In this document: one piece after another, positions 1-11,918 of the stretch | How positions within the stretch are numbered: the first letter of the stretch is position 1 | Layout of the letters: the number at the start of each line of letters is the position of its first letter | Assembly (NCBI GenBank): GCA_963277665.1 | Contig: OY728131.1 | Coordinates: 1,396,144,688-1,396,208,687 of the forward strand | Source: Viscum album | Lineage: Eukaryota; Streptophyta; Magnoliopsida; Santalales; Viscaceae | DNA length: 64,000 nt | Direction: 5' to 3' | Position numbers and translations under genes: made by a program | The notes under the pieces: model-generated | What the model was told of the DNA's origin: nothing | What the model saw: only the letters and a program-made list of their open reading frames with translations | Databases searched by the model: none

Positions 1-2166
1 ACATGAAATAGATTTAATTTATTATGTAATTAATGGTAAATCAAGATTTGGAATACTGGTTGGATTTCTTTGGATTTAATTATTGAAGAAACCTAGCTAT
101 GGCTACCCTTTAGGGGTGTGAACCTTTTGATTAATAGGAATTGTCTAATGGATTAAATTGTGTTTATAATGAAATAAAAGTCAGATGATTACATGATATA
201 TATTCACCTGAGAAATGGATTTGTTTATTTAAATTGATGGAATGTTAATGGGTTAATACCAAATTGAAAAAAGTTAATTTTTATATTTAACCATTTATCC
301 ATAAGATGTGATGTTTGATATCCTTATTGATATGAAATTTGTTGTGATTAAAGCTATAATACTTATATTGAGTGGAATCTACCCAATCCAATTCTATAAG
401 TCCTATATAGAGTGGGTTTTTACCAATCTCAGGTTGTAATGCTTATATTCAGTGGCATCTTCCTAGTCCCATGATGTAATTATTATATTTAGTGGGATCT
501 ACCCAGTCTAATGTTGTAATTATTATATAGAGTGGGATCTACCTAGTCTCATTCATTGATGCTTATATTGAGAGATATTTACCCAGTCTAATGATGTAAT
601 TATTATAATAAGTGGGATCCATCCAATCCCATGATGAAATGATTACATAGTAGGCTTGTCCATGATTTGTGTGATTTTTTCATGGACATATGTTTATTGG
701 TTATAATGGTTGTGTTATATTATCAGAGATATTCCAACATGCTTCAAATGTAGGTTAATTGATCTATTATATTAATTAATTAATTAATATATTTTTAAAT
801 AATTTCATGCACTACTTATCAAACTAGTTTTACTTATACATGGTGGTGTTGACCTACTGAGTTATACTCACACTCTATTTAGGGTAAATTTTGTTACCCA
901 AGAAGATTACATGGATGCATTTTGGACAAGGGAATGTGACCTTGTTACTTTTTTCTTACACGAGGGGATGTATTTTTGTGATTGACCTCACGTGGGGTTC
1001 TGGACTGGGATCATTTAAGTTTATATTATGTCATCTAATTATTTTATTCATATTGTTCACATTTTTACATTTAGATTCCACTTAGCTTTTCATTATGCGA
1101 TTCATCATTATTGGTATATTGGTTTCTTATTTAAATTCTAGTCATATGATACATGGTTTCAATTGTTCTTTGTTACTCTGATATAATTATTACTTGATTA
1201 TTCCATTGTGTTGTAACTCTATACCTAAGGGTATAGTCTCTCTAATATATTCATCACATTCCCATAGTTATTTAGATTCATATGTCATATAGAGAGGTGT
1301 TCTTATGGTCTTATAACCAGCTTGTTTTTGTCATGTGATAGAGTTCCAATTCGGGGGAATTTACATATAGATTTTGTCCCCTTGAATTCCGGGCATAGTG
1401 GTCAGGTATGGCTCTACTAGGTGAATGTTTCTGACAGACATGCAAGATACTAGGAATTGATGATGAAACTCTTAAAATTGTTGGTAGACTCATTGTCTTA
1501 AGATAGGGTGTGAGACGGAGATCCTCATTCTATCTCATCTAGGTTTCATTTATTAGCATATAATTTTTTGGGTTTTTTATCCCTATTAATTTGGGTTCAT
1601 ACGAATAATTCAATTGTTTATCATATCCCCCCCCCTCTATTTTCATGGTGACCTATTTGGTATGTATATACTCACACATGTATGGGCTTCACCAATACGT
1701 TTCATTTATTATGTTGATGATAGATTGTTCAGTGGTGATTTCCAGAGAGGGTAGGGGTACTCAGGTGAATTTTACCATGTATGGTGATCGGGGCTTGATT
1801 ATCTAGATTTAGGATCCATCAACATTTCTTTCCAATTATTGTAAGGCTTCGACATTTTTTCTGGTTGGGAATCTATTTTTTCCATTACTTTTTGTTTTTT
1901 CACTATCACACTCATTTATATTCCCTATCGTATTTTACATGCATGGTAAGTACTCTAGATGTTAAAGTATTTTATTACTATTCCTCTTCACTTATTCACG
2001 GGGATGGTTGGTTTTGTGTATATAAATACTTTAAGAAAATTCCTTCCATTTTATTTATCCCCTCTCACTGTTTCTTCTCATCCATTGGGATATAGAAGTG
2101 GGATTGTGGTAGTTTCAGCCCAGTCTTCTATTGTCCATGTAGGACCCAGTGGTTTAGGTTGTGACA
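1..2166 (+). repeat. P: probable LTR fragment, cut by window start
   Basis: I see LTR-like signals but no partner copy. Near 850-885 there is a 'ctactgagttatactcacac' stretch, matching the 'ctgag...gctcaccc' region that sits near the presumed R/U5 of the other chromovirus LTRs here (for example reverse complement of 51360-51405). The segment closes with 'ggacccagtgg...ttgtgaca' near 2166, similar to the ends of the other LTRs ('ggttgtgaca', 'ttcgtcaca'). No PBS follows, so it would be a 3' or solo LTR in plus orientation. Short reading frames at 891-1085 and 1865-2174 have no recognisable domain. It could be something else. Confidence 0.35.
356..636. repeat. 40-bp minisatellite, seven units
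   Basis: Seven head-to-tail units start at 356, 396, 437, 477, 517, 557 and 597. All are 40 bp except the second (41 bp). The core is 'agtgggatctacccagtc' followed by 'taatgatgtaattattata'. Units differ at several positions each, so the array is not recent. It lies within presumed LTR fragment P. Tandem subrepeats of this size are common in plant LTRs. Confidence 0.88.
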
Positions 2167-2633
2167 CATCATAAGTCTTATATTTCAAAATATCACATGG
2201 TTATACAACATCATATAGTTTAACATATCTGGTTTCTTAAATGATCATTTTCTAACATTAACAAATTAAATAATGTTGGGTACCAAGCTTTTATCTTCGA
2301 ATATTTCATGAAGATAGGATGGGTACTAGTATATTAAAATATGGTACATCGAAAATGGTTGTTCTTGTTACATGACTGGATATATGTCTTATTTCCAAAA
2401 CAATCAAAAATTTATGGTTGATGAGTCACATTTGGAGAGAATGTCCAAGATCAAATGTTTAGTATTGGCAATGTTGTATTCCACACTAATTCATTGTTTT
2501 TGAATAAACATTTCATTTTAAGACATAGTAGTTAAAACATATAATGCATTAGTAACCAAAAAATAACTTTTAATAGAATATTATAAAATTATTCATAACA
2601 TTCACATAAAATAGAAGGATACCACAATGTTCA
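2167..2633. other. Unassigned AT-rich spacer left of element Q
   Basis: No coding sequence, PBS, polypurine tract or similarity to the other repeats is apparent. Because Q is an insertion, this stretch was originally continuous with the sequence starting at 38508. Confidence 0.5.
2629..2633. repeat. Target site duplication of Q, left copy (gttca)
   Basis: Reads 'gttca'; the right copy at 38503-38507 reads 'attca', 4 of 5 identical, as expected for an old insertion. Confidence 0.5.
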
Positions 2634-5310
2634 TATGAAAACCATACTCATTATTACACATTAAATCATGATTTATTACATAAAAGTACACATACTACAA
2701 CCTAGAAGATCGATAAGTATTGTGTCTTTTGGATTTAGGTACATTTCAGAACATCTTGAGCATGGGATATAAAAAACTTATTGAACGATTCATTATCATG
2801 CTTCTAAAATTCCATGGATTTAAAACAATACGGAATAACCTGGGGACATACATGAGAAAAGGGTGAAATATAAATCCCATTAAGGGGATAAAAATGGAAT
2901 AACATGAATAATATAATAAATGTAAGGAAATAGGAATATAAATGTGTAATAAAAGGAGTGATTGTAATAAAAATGTAAAATGAGGCATGATATAACATGA
3001 TAATCATAATGGCAGAATGGGAAATGATGAAACACCTTAAAACATTGAATCTTACACATATACCAAGGATAACTGAAAAGACATCTCGATGGAAAAATTT
3101 ACATAATGTAATCAGGTTTATTCCCTATCCCAACATGAAATCTCATAGTAATAAACATTACCCAATTCATTAGAGCATTATATAAATTTGGGTGCACCCG
3201 TCACATTCATTTTATTCTAATGATTAAGTATGCCACATATATCATGCAACATGGATTCATTCATCATCATATTTTATTATAATATCATAGTGTGTGGAAT
3301 TCATACATATATGTCCCATGTAAACCAATTATAAGTTTATAAATGTGAAAATACTTGATTGGAAATGTGTATGGTATTCACTTCACAATTGTTTTGTCAT
3401 GGAAAATCAGGGTGAAATTTTTGAAACCTAACAACATCACATAAAAATTCATAAAATTGGTTGATGATAGAAAATGGGTATATAATCATTTTAAAATACA
3501 ATGGGAATTAATAGGGACATGTAAATACATATCCAAAAATTATTAATTGGAAATATAAGACATAATATAATAAAGAATCTTGAATAAAGAAAAGAAGGTG
3601 GGGATCCCTTATTAAATTTTTGTATGGTAATAGCTGTACATAAAGGATCATGGGAGGATATTATAAGAGTGAAATGGTTTTTTAATCATATATAAATATA
3701 ATGTATAGTAAGTGATACATGTAATAACATATCCCAACATGAGCAAAATGAAATTATTAATCAAATCATACAATAGGTGCTTAAATAAAAAAGACAGTAG
3801 AAGATCCCTTCTTGAGTGTGTGACTCCAAATACTTTGGAGGAGATTCTTGAGACTTTTGAGGTTCATTTGGAGGAATATATAAATGTGAGGTCAGATTTA
3901 GGATGTGATCCATGTTTTTTGAGTGAAGTGAAGTGTGATATTGGGGGTTTATATTTGAAATAAGTGGGGAATTCTTTATCATTTCTCAAAATTTGTTTTT
4001 GGACTATATATAATAAAATAACTAAAACCACAATCCATTCCATGATTTATTCACATGGTTTCTACCAAATGGATTTTTTTTACTTATTTTATAATTCTTT
4101 TGTCCTAACATCATTGAATAACATCATTTCATATGTGGAAGTGAGTCATACTCTTAATGAAATATTTTTAAATTCGTAAAATATATTTATGGTTTTGGAG
4201 GATTCACAAAGGAATTATAAAATTGATATAATAAACATAAAAACATATTATTATAAAGGTAAAATATATTTTGTCATTGATACCCTTTATAGTATTTATT
4301 AAATAACTTTTGGGTCATTATGAGGTTATAATACACCCCGTATATTTATACCATATATTATTCTTAACAAAAAAAAATTATGTCTTGGGAAATATGAAAA
4401 AGTCACCATTGGATAATTTCAACATTCTTATTAAAGAAATTATATTCATTTAATCTAAATAGTTTTCTAAATATTTTATTTACACTTTTAAAATAATAAT
4501 CTACATTTATTGATAAATGCTTGGGTTTTTACAATAATAGCTTTCAAACCCTTATAAAAATTACATTTGACATCATAAATAATATATTATAATTTATATT
4601 TAATAAAAGTTAATTAATAATAATATTTTATTAGATATTTATTTATTTCAGAAATCCATTAATTCATCAAAATAAATTTCTTAATTGAATCTGAGTACTA
4701 TTTAAAAATACATTTTCTATTTTATTTAATAATAAAATTAGAAATTAACGATAAGTAGAAAATATAAACGTTGTTATATTTAAAATACAATATGAATAGT
4801 CATATGTTTATGTTCTTGATATATATCACTTTAATTGAATAGTAAAATCCTAATGGGAATGGTGCATGATGGTGATACTTTCATGGGGTGGTTCAACCAT
4901 TATAGTTTGGGTCGTGATCTTGGTGACCTTGAACTTCTATGACAAATGGTTATTATCTTTCTTTAGTTTTTGGATATAATCTTGGTCTTGGTCAAGGGAA
5001 AATATTGGAGAAAATATATCCCTTGGAATCTCGAATAAATGGGCTTCTTTGGGTATAATCCTGCTAGTTGAGGCTATCAATTTATTTTTCTATGTCAATT
5101 GGATTTATTAATACCCTTTATTTATACTAATCATAATATCATTGTTCAAAAACTATATTATCAATGGTGATGATGATTAATATTATTTTACATTTCGTAG
5201 GATATAATAAAACCAAATTAGTGAAAGTGATTTCTATAACCATATTACATAATAAGATATTAAATTATTTCGTAAGGGGAATTTTATTTAAAAAAGATAG
5301 TTTCTTTAAA
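2634..5310 (-). repeat. Q 3' LTR (2677 bp, uninterrupted)
   Basis: The left edge 'tatgaaaaccatactc' matches 'tatgacaaccctactc' at 15495. The body aligns with 15495-16047, then 24998-25380, then 36753-38502, in order. Clear shared blocks are 'attgtgtctttt' (2719) with 'attgtgtatttg' (15578), 'gaagatcccttcttga' (3799) with 'gaaagatcccttactt', and 'ttctataaccatattacataata' near 5232 with its counterpart near 38421. The uninterrupted sites for S and T are near 3180 and 3558. Short frames at 2746-3007 and 3712-4179 are not supported as genes. Confidence 0.8.
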
Positions 5311-5324
5311 ATATTCCCCTCTTT
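5311..5324 (-). other. Q polypurine tract (decayed)
   Basis: The minus strand reads 'aaaagaggggaatat' directly upstream of the 3' LTR, at the place where array V has 'aaggggggtaga'. Confidence 0.5.
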
Positions 5325-5348
5325 TGAAATTTAACCCTCAAAATTTTC

Positions 5349-5592
5349 ATTTCCCACACTCAAATAAATGAGGACAATTCTCTTTCATCATGTCCCCTGG
5401 TTCCTACATCTCTTCTTCAAACATGTGTCTTCCCTAAACCACTTTGACCATGTGCATTGTTTTATTAAATATAACTTTTTATTTATGATCTATGATAATC
5501 AATAACTACACCTCCTATGAATGTTCATTTTCTAATGGTAACACCAATAGATTGAATATATGTGAGGTTTCTGGAACGTACATCCTCGAGAG
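5349..5592 (-). pseudogene. Q integrase C-terminus and chromodomain (distal piece)
   Basis: Read on the minus strand, this is the tail of a chromovirus polyprotein. Just after the insertion point of R it reads SRMYVPETSHIF, the equivalent of the family's 'LRKYVPDPSHVL' stretch. It then reads TMHMVKVV-stop-GRHMFEEEM-stop-EPGDMMKENCPHLFE, which aligns with the chromodomain tail 'VKVLW...EEATWE.E..MR..YPHLFE'. Both conserved tryptophans of the chromodomain are now amber stops (5434-5436 and 5404-5406), each a single G-to-A change. The proximal part of the same domain continues at 11919 because R inserted between the two. Non-functional. Confidence 0.8.
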
Positions 5593-5597
5593 GTATA
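5593..5597. repeat. Target site duplication of R, left copy (gtata)
   Basis: Identical 'gtata' follows R at 11914-11918. The host sequence on either side is one integrase domain of Q, which proves the insertion. Confidence 0.85.
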
Positions 5598-7279
5598 TGA
5601 CACATGCCTATCGTGGGGCGTGGAAAAACAAAATTTTATTGACCTAAGTATAGTATAGCAGTTGATCCTAGGTAGTATTCCGAAGAGGAGTGCTCACAAA
5701 AAAATGTTGTCACTTTTTTTTGGTCTTCTTAAAAGGATTGGTTTTAATTATTTTGAATGAATATGAGAGAAACAAACAACATAAATTGATTTATTTTAAA
5801 AAATGATAAAGATAGTGATCGGATTGGGTTCGACTAGACCTAGTGTTGTGCCATCATGGTTTCCAACTTTTTTCTCTTATTCAACCTTAAACTGGTAAGA
5901 GAGAGATTCATCTACCGAGGTCTCTCTCTCCCTTAGTCAGATAGATGTGATGAGATGTTTCCTTTCTAAAACCTTATATTGGTATATCCTCTTTCCAATG
6001 TGCTTAGGGTTGTAGAAGGTCTCTTTATTAATTAGAGAAATCCCAGACCTGGAATTGTCGTTCCCAAATAAACCAATATTTTGACATATAATCCTACACA
6101 CGTTCTTGACAACCTCCAAGCAATCACCACCCAACCCTAATCATTTTCCACCGAATACATATTAGAATTGGGTTGGGGGAGATGAGATCATCGACCAAAG
6201 CAATTTATAAATTCAGAATAAAAAACTTAACACTACCGCATTCAAAATTTAATAATGAATTATTAATTGAAACTAGTATAAGAAAGATGAATAAAATTTA
6301 TTCATTTCAAGAATGAAAACTCAAACACAACACATAGGTCCAGCCTCCCCTCTTTCTGATCACTCAAATGAAACTACCCCTCCATGGATGGGGTAATTGA
6401 GATGATGTGGGAGAGGAGAGACATTTTAAAGTAATGAAAAATAAAAGAAAGAAACAGAATTATTCTGAAGATTAATTTCCCCTAGTGTCCCTTGGCTTCC
6501 TCCCATCTCTGATTGTGGTGTTCCAGAAGGAATGGGATGGAATATGGGATGCTTTGAGGAGGAGCTCTCCTCCTTTTATAGCCATATTTCTATCCTATGA
6601 ATTTTTCCGAGTTTTGGACCTAATAAATGACCTCTTCACGCATTTATCCCTTCTTCAATTTTGTTCAAAATTATCTTGGGCGTGTCCCCTAAAAATTTCG
6701 GTGGAGTTGGACTTGTATTCCAACAGTTATGGCCGTTTGACTTCGACCATTTATTTTGTCCAGTCAGACTCTCCAAAACGCCAACCCCTGAATTAGGAAG
6801 CTTTAATGGACCCTCGAACGGCCAAATCCTTCGACCTTTATTTTATAAAAGATGTTCTAAAACTCCTTTCATGTCCACCCACCGAATATCACAACATTTG
6901 GGACCACCATGAATGAGTTATGGTTCCCACACCAAAATTAGACAGAACTCCAAACAGATTTATTCCTCCCACTTGTGAGCTTTTTTTGAGCTTCCATATG
7001 GCCGATTCAACTGTTAGTCCAAAAATAGTAAATGAAGCCCTGGATGTGTAGAATCTGAAAAAAATAGAATTTTTCAATTTGGATTAGTTTAGTTAATGTT
7101 ATGGTCAAACTACATAAATAATTTAACACTGTTCAAAATCCAAAATGGCACATTTTTACTATTCAGCTCAAAATAACACAAAAATCATAAAAATGAAACA
7201 ATTCACATTAGAGGAACACTATTGTGGGTTTAAAACAATGATATTCAATATAAATTAGTTGAAAATATTTTCTCTATCA
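5598..7279 (-). repeat. R 3' LTR (1682 bp)
   Basis: Begins 'tgacacatgcc' and ends 'ctctatca' on the plus strand. It is collinear with 10230-11913, differing by eye at roughly one base in ten. Overlapping plus-strand frames at 6485-6912 recur in the other LTR only because the LTRs are copies; they show no domain. Confidence 0.85.
6573..6581 (-). promoter_or_regulatory. TATA box in R 3' LTR
   Basis: The minus strand reads 'ggctataaaagga'. The same box is kept in the other LTR at 11207-11217. Confidence 0.55.
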
Positions 7280-9135
7280 ATTATAGAACACTTAGCACTT
7301 GGACTCCTGGACAAGTAAAAGTTAAATCAAATCAAATCCAAAACACATATCAATGAGATCTACCAAATAAATTCCAAAAAACAAAAAGATATCATGCCTC
7401 ATAAAAAAAAATTATTTCAAGTTCTCCATTTTAGATTTTCATATACTTCAACTTCATTTATTATCCCATGCACACAAAACACCTACCTAACATGAATTTT
7501 CTCACATCTCACAAATGTAAATGATAGAAAAGGCTTTTCTCATCCAAACTCACACAAGATTCATCATAGGCTTGATAAATTCCTACTTCTCCACCCAATT
7601 TGAGTCAAGGACATGTGTTTCTCATGATGACTTTTCATGGTTGTTCTGTGGCTTCCAGTTGGTAGGATTTAGATGTTAAAAATTCTAAGGCCGAAAACGG
7701 AGGGCTTGGCTCTTATTGAAGCAAAATTTAAAGATTATAATTTTCACTCAAATATGGTCTCCTTATCTTCCCCTTTTTATAAAATCAGCTCCATTATCTT
7801 TCAATCAGCTCAGGATTTCAACAGAAAAAAATTCAATCTTTTCAAACCTGATTTTTCTTGAATGCTCTAGATAGGCACAACTTTCTTCTTTTTTTTACAT
7901 CGGAAGCTCCAGAAAAGCACAGCTTTTAACAAAATGAACTATTCTATAGGAACATCAACTCTTCAACATTTTATATTCCTCCAAATGTATCACCAAATGA
8001 GGTATTACACCACAAGACATCATCCCCCATACTTATGTTCAACTAGATCATACAATTTCACTTCAAGAGGAGGTAGGATAGGGAAAATTGGCTTGTAATG
8101 TGGCTAACATAACTGGAAATTCATGGATACTAGGGGCTACAATGATGGATAAATGTAAAGGGGGGCCATAATAAAAAGGATTATTTTGAAAATGGGGCTT
8201 CAAACCAAATAAATGTCTCAATCATTTAAAACAGACGTACCCCAAACCCTCATGTTTTAAAATGAATAAATCAAATTTTGGTTAAAGCAAGCATGGTCTG
8301 GTTCTCTCAGGAAATGAGGTGAATGGAAATAATATGACAAAAATGGTTCAGAATCCTCATAGGAATGTGATTTCAATGATATAGACAGTGAAATATGGCA
8401 TGGGTTTCAAATATCAGTGTATTTTTTATGAAATTCTAAAAGATTTGAACTTGAAACAAAAGTAATTTCATCATTCATTTAATCTCAGTTTCATGAAATA
8501 GATTGGTTCACTCATTGAAATGGGTTTCAAAAATGTTATTGATAATAATTTCAGATAAAAAGTTTCAGAAATACCCCAAAAATTGAAAAATAAACACACA
8601 CAAATTTGAAAACACAAAAAAATTATTTTTTTTCTGAAAACAAACATAAAATAAAAATCATATATGACAAAGGTTCCCTCCCCCACAATTAAGTGATTCA
8701 GTGTCCTCGATGCATTCAAGTGGATTTAACATGTAAGAAAATTATCAAATGAATCACAACATCAAGCAAGTGTGAAGGAGAGGTACAACCTGGCTTATTA
8801 ACAATGCAACGTTGAGTTTGGATCCTAAGTGTTGATCTTTGAAAACCTAAAAAAAGTAAAAACATAACATAAGAAATTTATTAAATGAAATTAAAATATA
8901 AATTGAATAAGAAAAAAAAGAATAAATATTGGTTTAATCCCCCAGGTGGGCTTTGGGTTTTTACTGCCTCTAGAGGGGCAGTTCTAATCAGTTATCCCCA
9001 ATATGATGGTGGGTGAGGTTTCTTGCTCATGAACCAACAAAAAAAATTCTTTCCAACATGTAATTTTTCCTTTATGAGGATAATTCCATGTATCGAGTAC
9101 AATATATCATTCCCCTTCACAATTATATACCTATT
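7280..9135 (-). other. R internal region, non-coding 3' part
   Basis: AT-rich, with stops in all frames and no recognisable polyprotein domain. A near-palindrome 'tgcctctagaggggca' lies at about 8966-8981. Short frames at 7673-7861 and 8471-8719 have no support. No convincing polypurine tract is visible next to 7280. Confidence 0.5.
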
Positions 9136-10130
9136 TCATAGTGGGGGTAGGATGAAGTATGGAACCTCCTCCTCTTCAGTTGCTACTTGTGCAACGTCTT
9201 CATCAAAACATAGTGGTTTCTCCAGATGTGCTGCATGAAAAGAATAATCAAAGGGATATTCAAAATTTAAATTTTAAATATTACATTCAAGATATTCCCT
9301 TATAAGGTAGGAATATTTTAGATTTGGTTCTTCACGAATAGCCACTTTTATCTCTTCATGGACTTCCTCAAGATGATTATCAATATCTTCAAGGAGCTCC
9401 AGGTGTTCATCAACAGGTGCATATTCTTTTTCAACTTCTTCTAAGGAAATGTAAGGATTGACCAAATCTAAAAATTCAAAAAAATAAGTTGTGATACTAA
9501 AATTGGATTGAATGAAATTAGAAAAGGTAGAGTTTATGGAGGGATCATCTCCCGCAGTTAGTTCTGGTTCAGTCACTCATTCGGTTGAATGTACCTCTTG
9601 GATTTGATTATCACTGGATGGAGGGATGTAGTCGGGCTCCTCTATGTTGACTTTAAATTCCACTAATTGGGTGGTTTATTCCTTATGTCGTGCTGTCTCT
9701 TCTTGTCTAAAAGGCTTGGGAAGATCAATAGGTTCCTCACATTCATCCCAAAATTCATCAAGTTCTTGTTTATCGCCCACATGTAGCTTATTAGGGAAGT
9801 CATCTTTCTTTTCATCTATCTCTGGTAGAATTGGTTGAGTTAGATGAATGAGTCTTCATGTACCTCAACATTTACCTCCTCTAGTTTTTCAATGATGAGT
9901 GGTGGAATTTCTTCCACCACTATCTCAGGTTCTTGCTCTGACTCAGGGTCAGGTTGCTCCATCATTGCATGAACATAGTCCAATGCCCATTCCATTTTTC
10001 CACCCAAATCATCCAAATTATTACTAATCCTTTCAACCCATTCATTGAGATCATGATAATCTATTTTTAGTTCTTGATATTTCGCCTGCGAGTAATATTC
10101 CCATGCATAAAAATCTTAATTTGAATACAT
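9136..10130 (-). pseudogene. R internal acidic protein, broken, family unknown
   Basis: From ATG at 10128-10130 a long reading frame runs to TGA at 9136-9138. It is broken by an early in-frame TAA (fifth codon), two further stops and about two frameshifts. Between the breaks the codons look protein-coding: YYSQAKYQELKIDYHDLNEW, then a stretch rich in Glu and Pro (MMEQPDPESEQEPEIVVEE), then EFWDECEEPIDLPKPFRQEE, an open 100-codon part at 9274-9576, and a tail ending EEEEVPYFILPPL. Glu and Asp are very frequent. I do not recognise the family. I see no zinc knuckle, no protease DTG/DSG and no RT motif. A Gag-like or accessory protein of a non-autonomous element is possible. It begins about 100 bp downstream of the 5' LTR, where gag normally starts. 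Confidence 0.6.
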
Positions 10131-10205
10131 TATGGAAAAAAATAATTTTTTAATTTTTTTTTAAATTTGAAAAAGTCAAATATTTACAAATAGGTTGTGG
10201 CACTT

Positions 10206-10226
10206 CCTCCCCTGAAACAGCTCCAA
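10206..10226 (-). other. R primer-binding site, tRNA-Asp-like
   Basis: The minus strand three bases after the 5' LTR reads 'ttggagctgtttcagggg'. It matches the Athila-type site 'ttggcgccgttgccgggg' at 14 of 18 positions. Decayed but correctly placed. Confidence 0.5.
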
Positions 10227-10229
10227 GTT

Positions 10230-11913
10230 TGATTCATGCCTGTCATGGGGCGTGAAAAAACAATATTTTATTCACCTAAGTACAGTATAGTAGTTGATCC
10301 TAGGAAGTCTCCCGAAGAGGATTCCACACAAAACATGGTTTTCACTTTTTGTTGGTTTTCATAAAAGGATTGGTTTCAATTAATTTAATGATTATGAGAG
10401 AAACAAACAACAGAAATTTGTTGATTTTAACAAATGATAAAGATGGTGATCGGATTGGGTTCAGCTAGACCTAGTGTTGTGCTATCATGGTTTCCAAATT
10501 TTATCTCTTCTTCTTCCTTAAACTAGTAAGAGAGAGATTCATTTACCAAGTCCTCTCTATCCCTTATTCAGATTGATGTGATGAGGATTTTCCTTTCTAA
10601 AACCATAGACGAGTCTATCCTCCTTCCAATGTGCTTAGGGTTGTAGAAGGTCTCTTGATTAATTAGAGAACTCCCAGACCTATAATTTTTGTTCCCTAAT
10701 AAACCAAGATTTCAACATACAATCATACACACATGCTTGACAACCACTGAGAAATCACCACCCAACCCTAATCATGTTCTACCGTATCCAGATTAGAATT
10801 GGGTGGAGGGAGATGTGATCATTGACCAAAGCCATTTATAATTTTAGAATCAAAAACTTAACACTACCATATTCAGAATTTAATACTGAATTAAGAATTG
10901 AAACTAGAATAATAAATAATAAGAAATATTATTCATTTCAAGCACAAAAACTCATACACAACACATAGGTCCAGCCTCCCCTCTTTCCGATCACTCAAAT
11001 GAAACTACCCCTCCATGGACGGGGTAAGCGAGATGATGTGGGAGAGGAGAGACATTTCAAATTAAAGAAAAATAAAAGAAAAAAACAGAATGATGCTGAA
11101 TAAGAATTTCCCCAAGTTTCCCTTGGATTCATCCCATCTCTGATTGTGGTGTCCTAGAAGGAATGGGATGGAATATGGGATGCTTTGAGGAGGAGGAGCT
11201 CTCCACCTTTTATAGCCAGATTTCTATCCTCCGAATGTTGTCGCATTTTAGACCCAATAAATGACCTCTTCACGCATTGATTATTTTTTCAATGTTGTTA
11301 AAAATTATCTTTTCCATGTCCCCTCAAAATGTCATCAGATTTGGACATGTATTCCAAGATTTATTGACTTTTGCCTCTGAGCATTTATTCTGTGCATTCA
11401 GACTCTCCAAAACGCCAACCCCCAAATTAGGAAGCTTTAATGGACCCTTGAACGGCCAAATCCCACATCTTTTCTTTCCTAAAAGATGTTCTAAAACTCC
11501 TTTCACGTCCTTCCACCTAATAACACAACATTTGGGACCCCCATGAATGAGTTATGGATCCCACACCAAAACTAAGATGAACGGAAAACAGTTTTCCTTC
11601 TCCCACTTGTGAGCTTCTTTTGAGCTTCCATATGGCCTATTCAACTTTTAGTCCAAAAATAGGAAATTAATCCATGGATGTGTAGAATCTGGAAAAGAAA
11701 TAATTTTGCAATTTGGGTTACTGTATATAATGTTATGGTCAAAATACATAAATAATTTAAAATTGCTAAAAATCCAAAATGGACCATTTTTACTATTCAG
11801 CTCAAAATAACACCAAAATTATAAAAATGAAACAATTCATCTTAGAGGAACACTTTTTTCGGTTTAATACAATGATATTCAATAGAAATTAATTGAAAAT
11901 ATTTTCTCTATCA
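10230..11913 (-). repeat. R 5' LTR (1684 bp)
   Basis: Partner of 5598-7279. It begins 'tgattcatgcc' and ends 'ctctatca' on the plus strand. A PBS-like stretch adjoins its left edge, so it is the 5' LTR in minus orientation. Confidence 0.85.
11207..11217 (-). promoter_or_regulatory. TATA box in R 5' LTR
   Basis: The minus strand reads 'tggctataaaaggtgg'. This is the likely core promoter of R. Confidence 0.6.
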
Positions 11914-11918
11914 GTATA
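11914..11918. repeat. Target site duplication of R, right copy (gtata)
   Basis: Identical to 5593-5597. Confidence 0.85.

Larger units (their letters stand above)
5598..11913 (-). mobile_element. R: 6.3-kb non-autonomous LTR retrotransposon
   Basis: Two direct LTRs of 1682 and 1684 bp, both TG...CA ended, enclose 2950 bp, with perfect 5-bp duplications outside. Minus orientation is set by three things: the PBS-like stretch next to 10230, the TATA boxes in both LTRs, and the only long coding trace inside. The PBS resembles the tRNA-Asp-type site of Athila/Tat-like Ty3 elements, unlike the initiator-Met sites of every other element here. No protease, RT, RNase H or integrase is present, so it must have moved in trans. 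Confidence 0.85.

Noticed and set aside
356..636. CRISPR-like array
   Set aside because: Units are contiguous, with no unique spacers, and the context is a plant LTR.
6485..6912. Overlapping plus frames of 103 and 83 codons, the second echoed at 11277-11546
   Set aside because: They are in the R LTRs, opposite to the element's strand, with different starts in the two copies and no recognisable motif.
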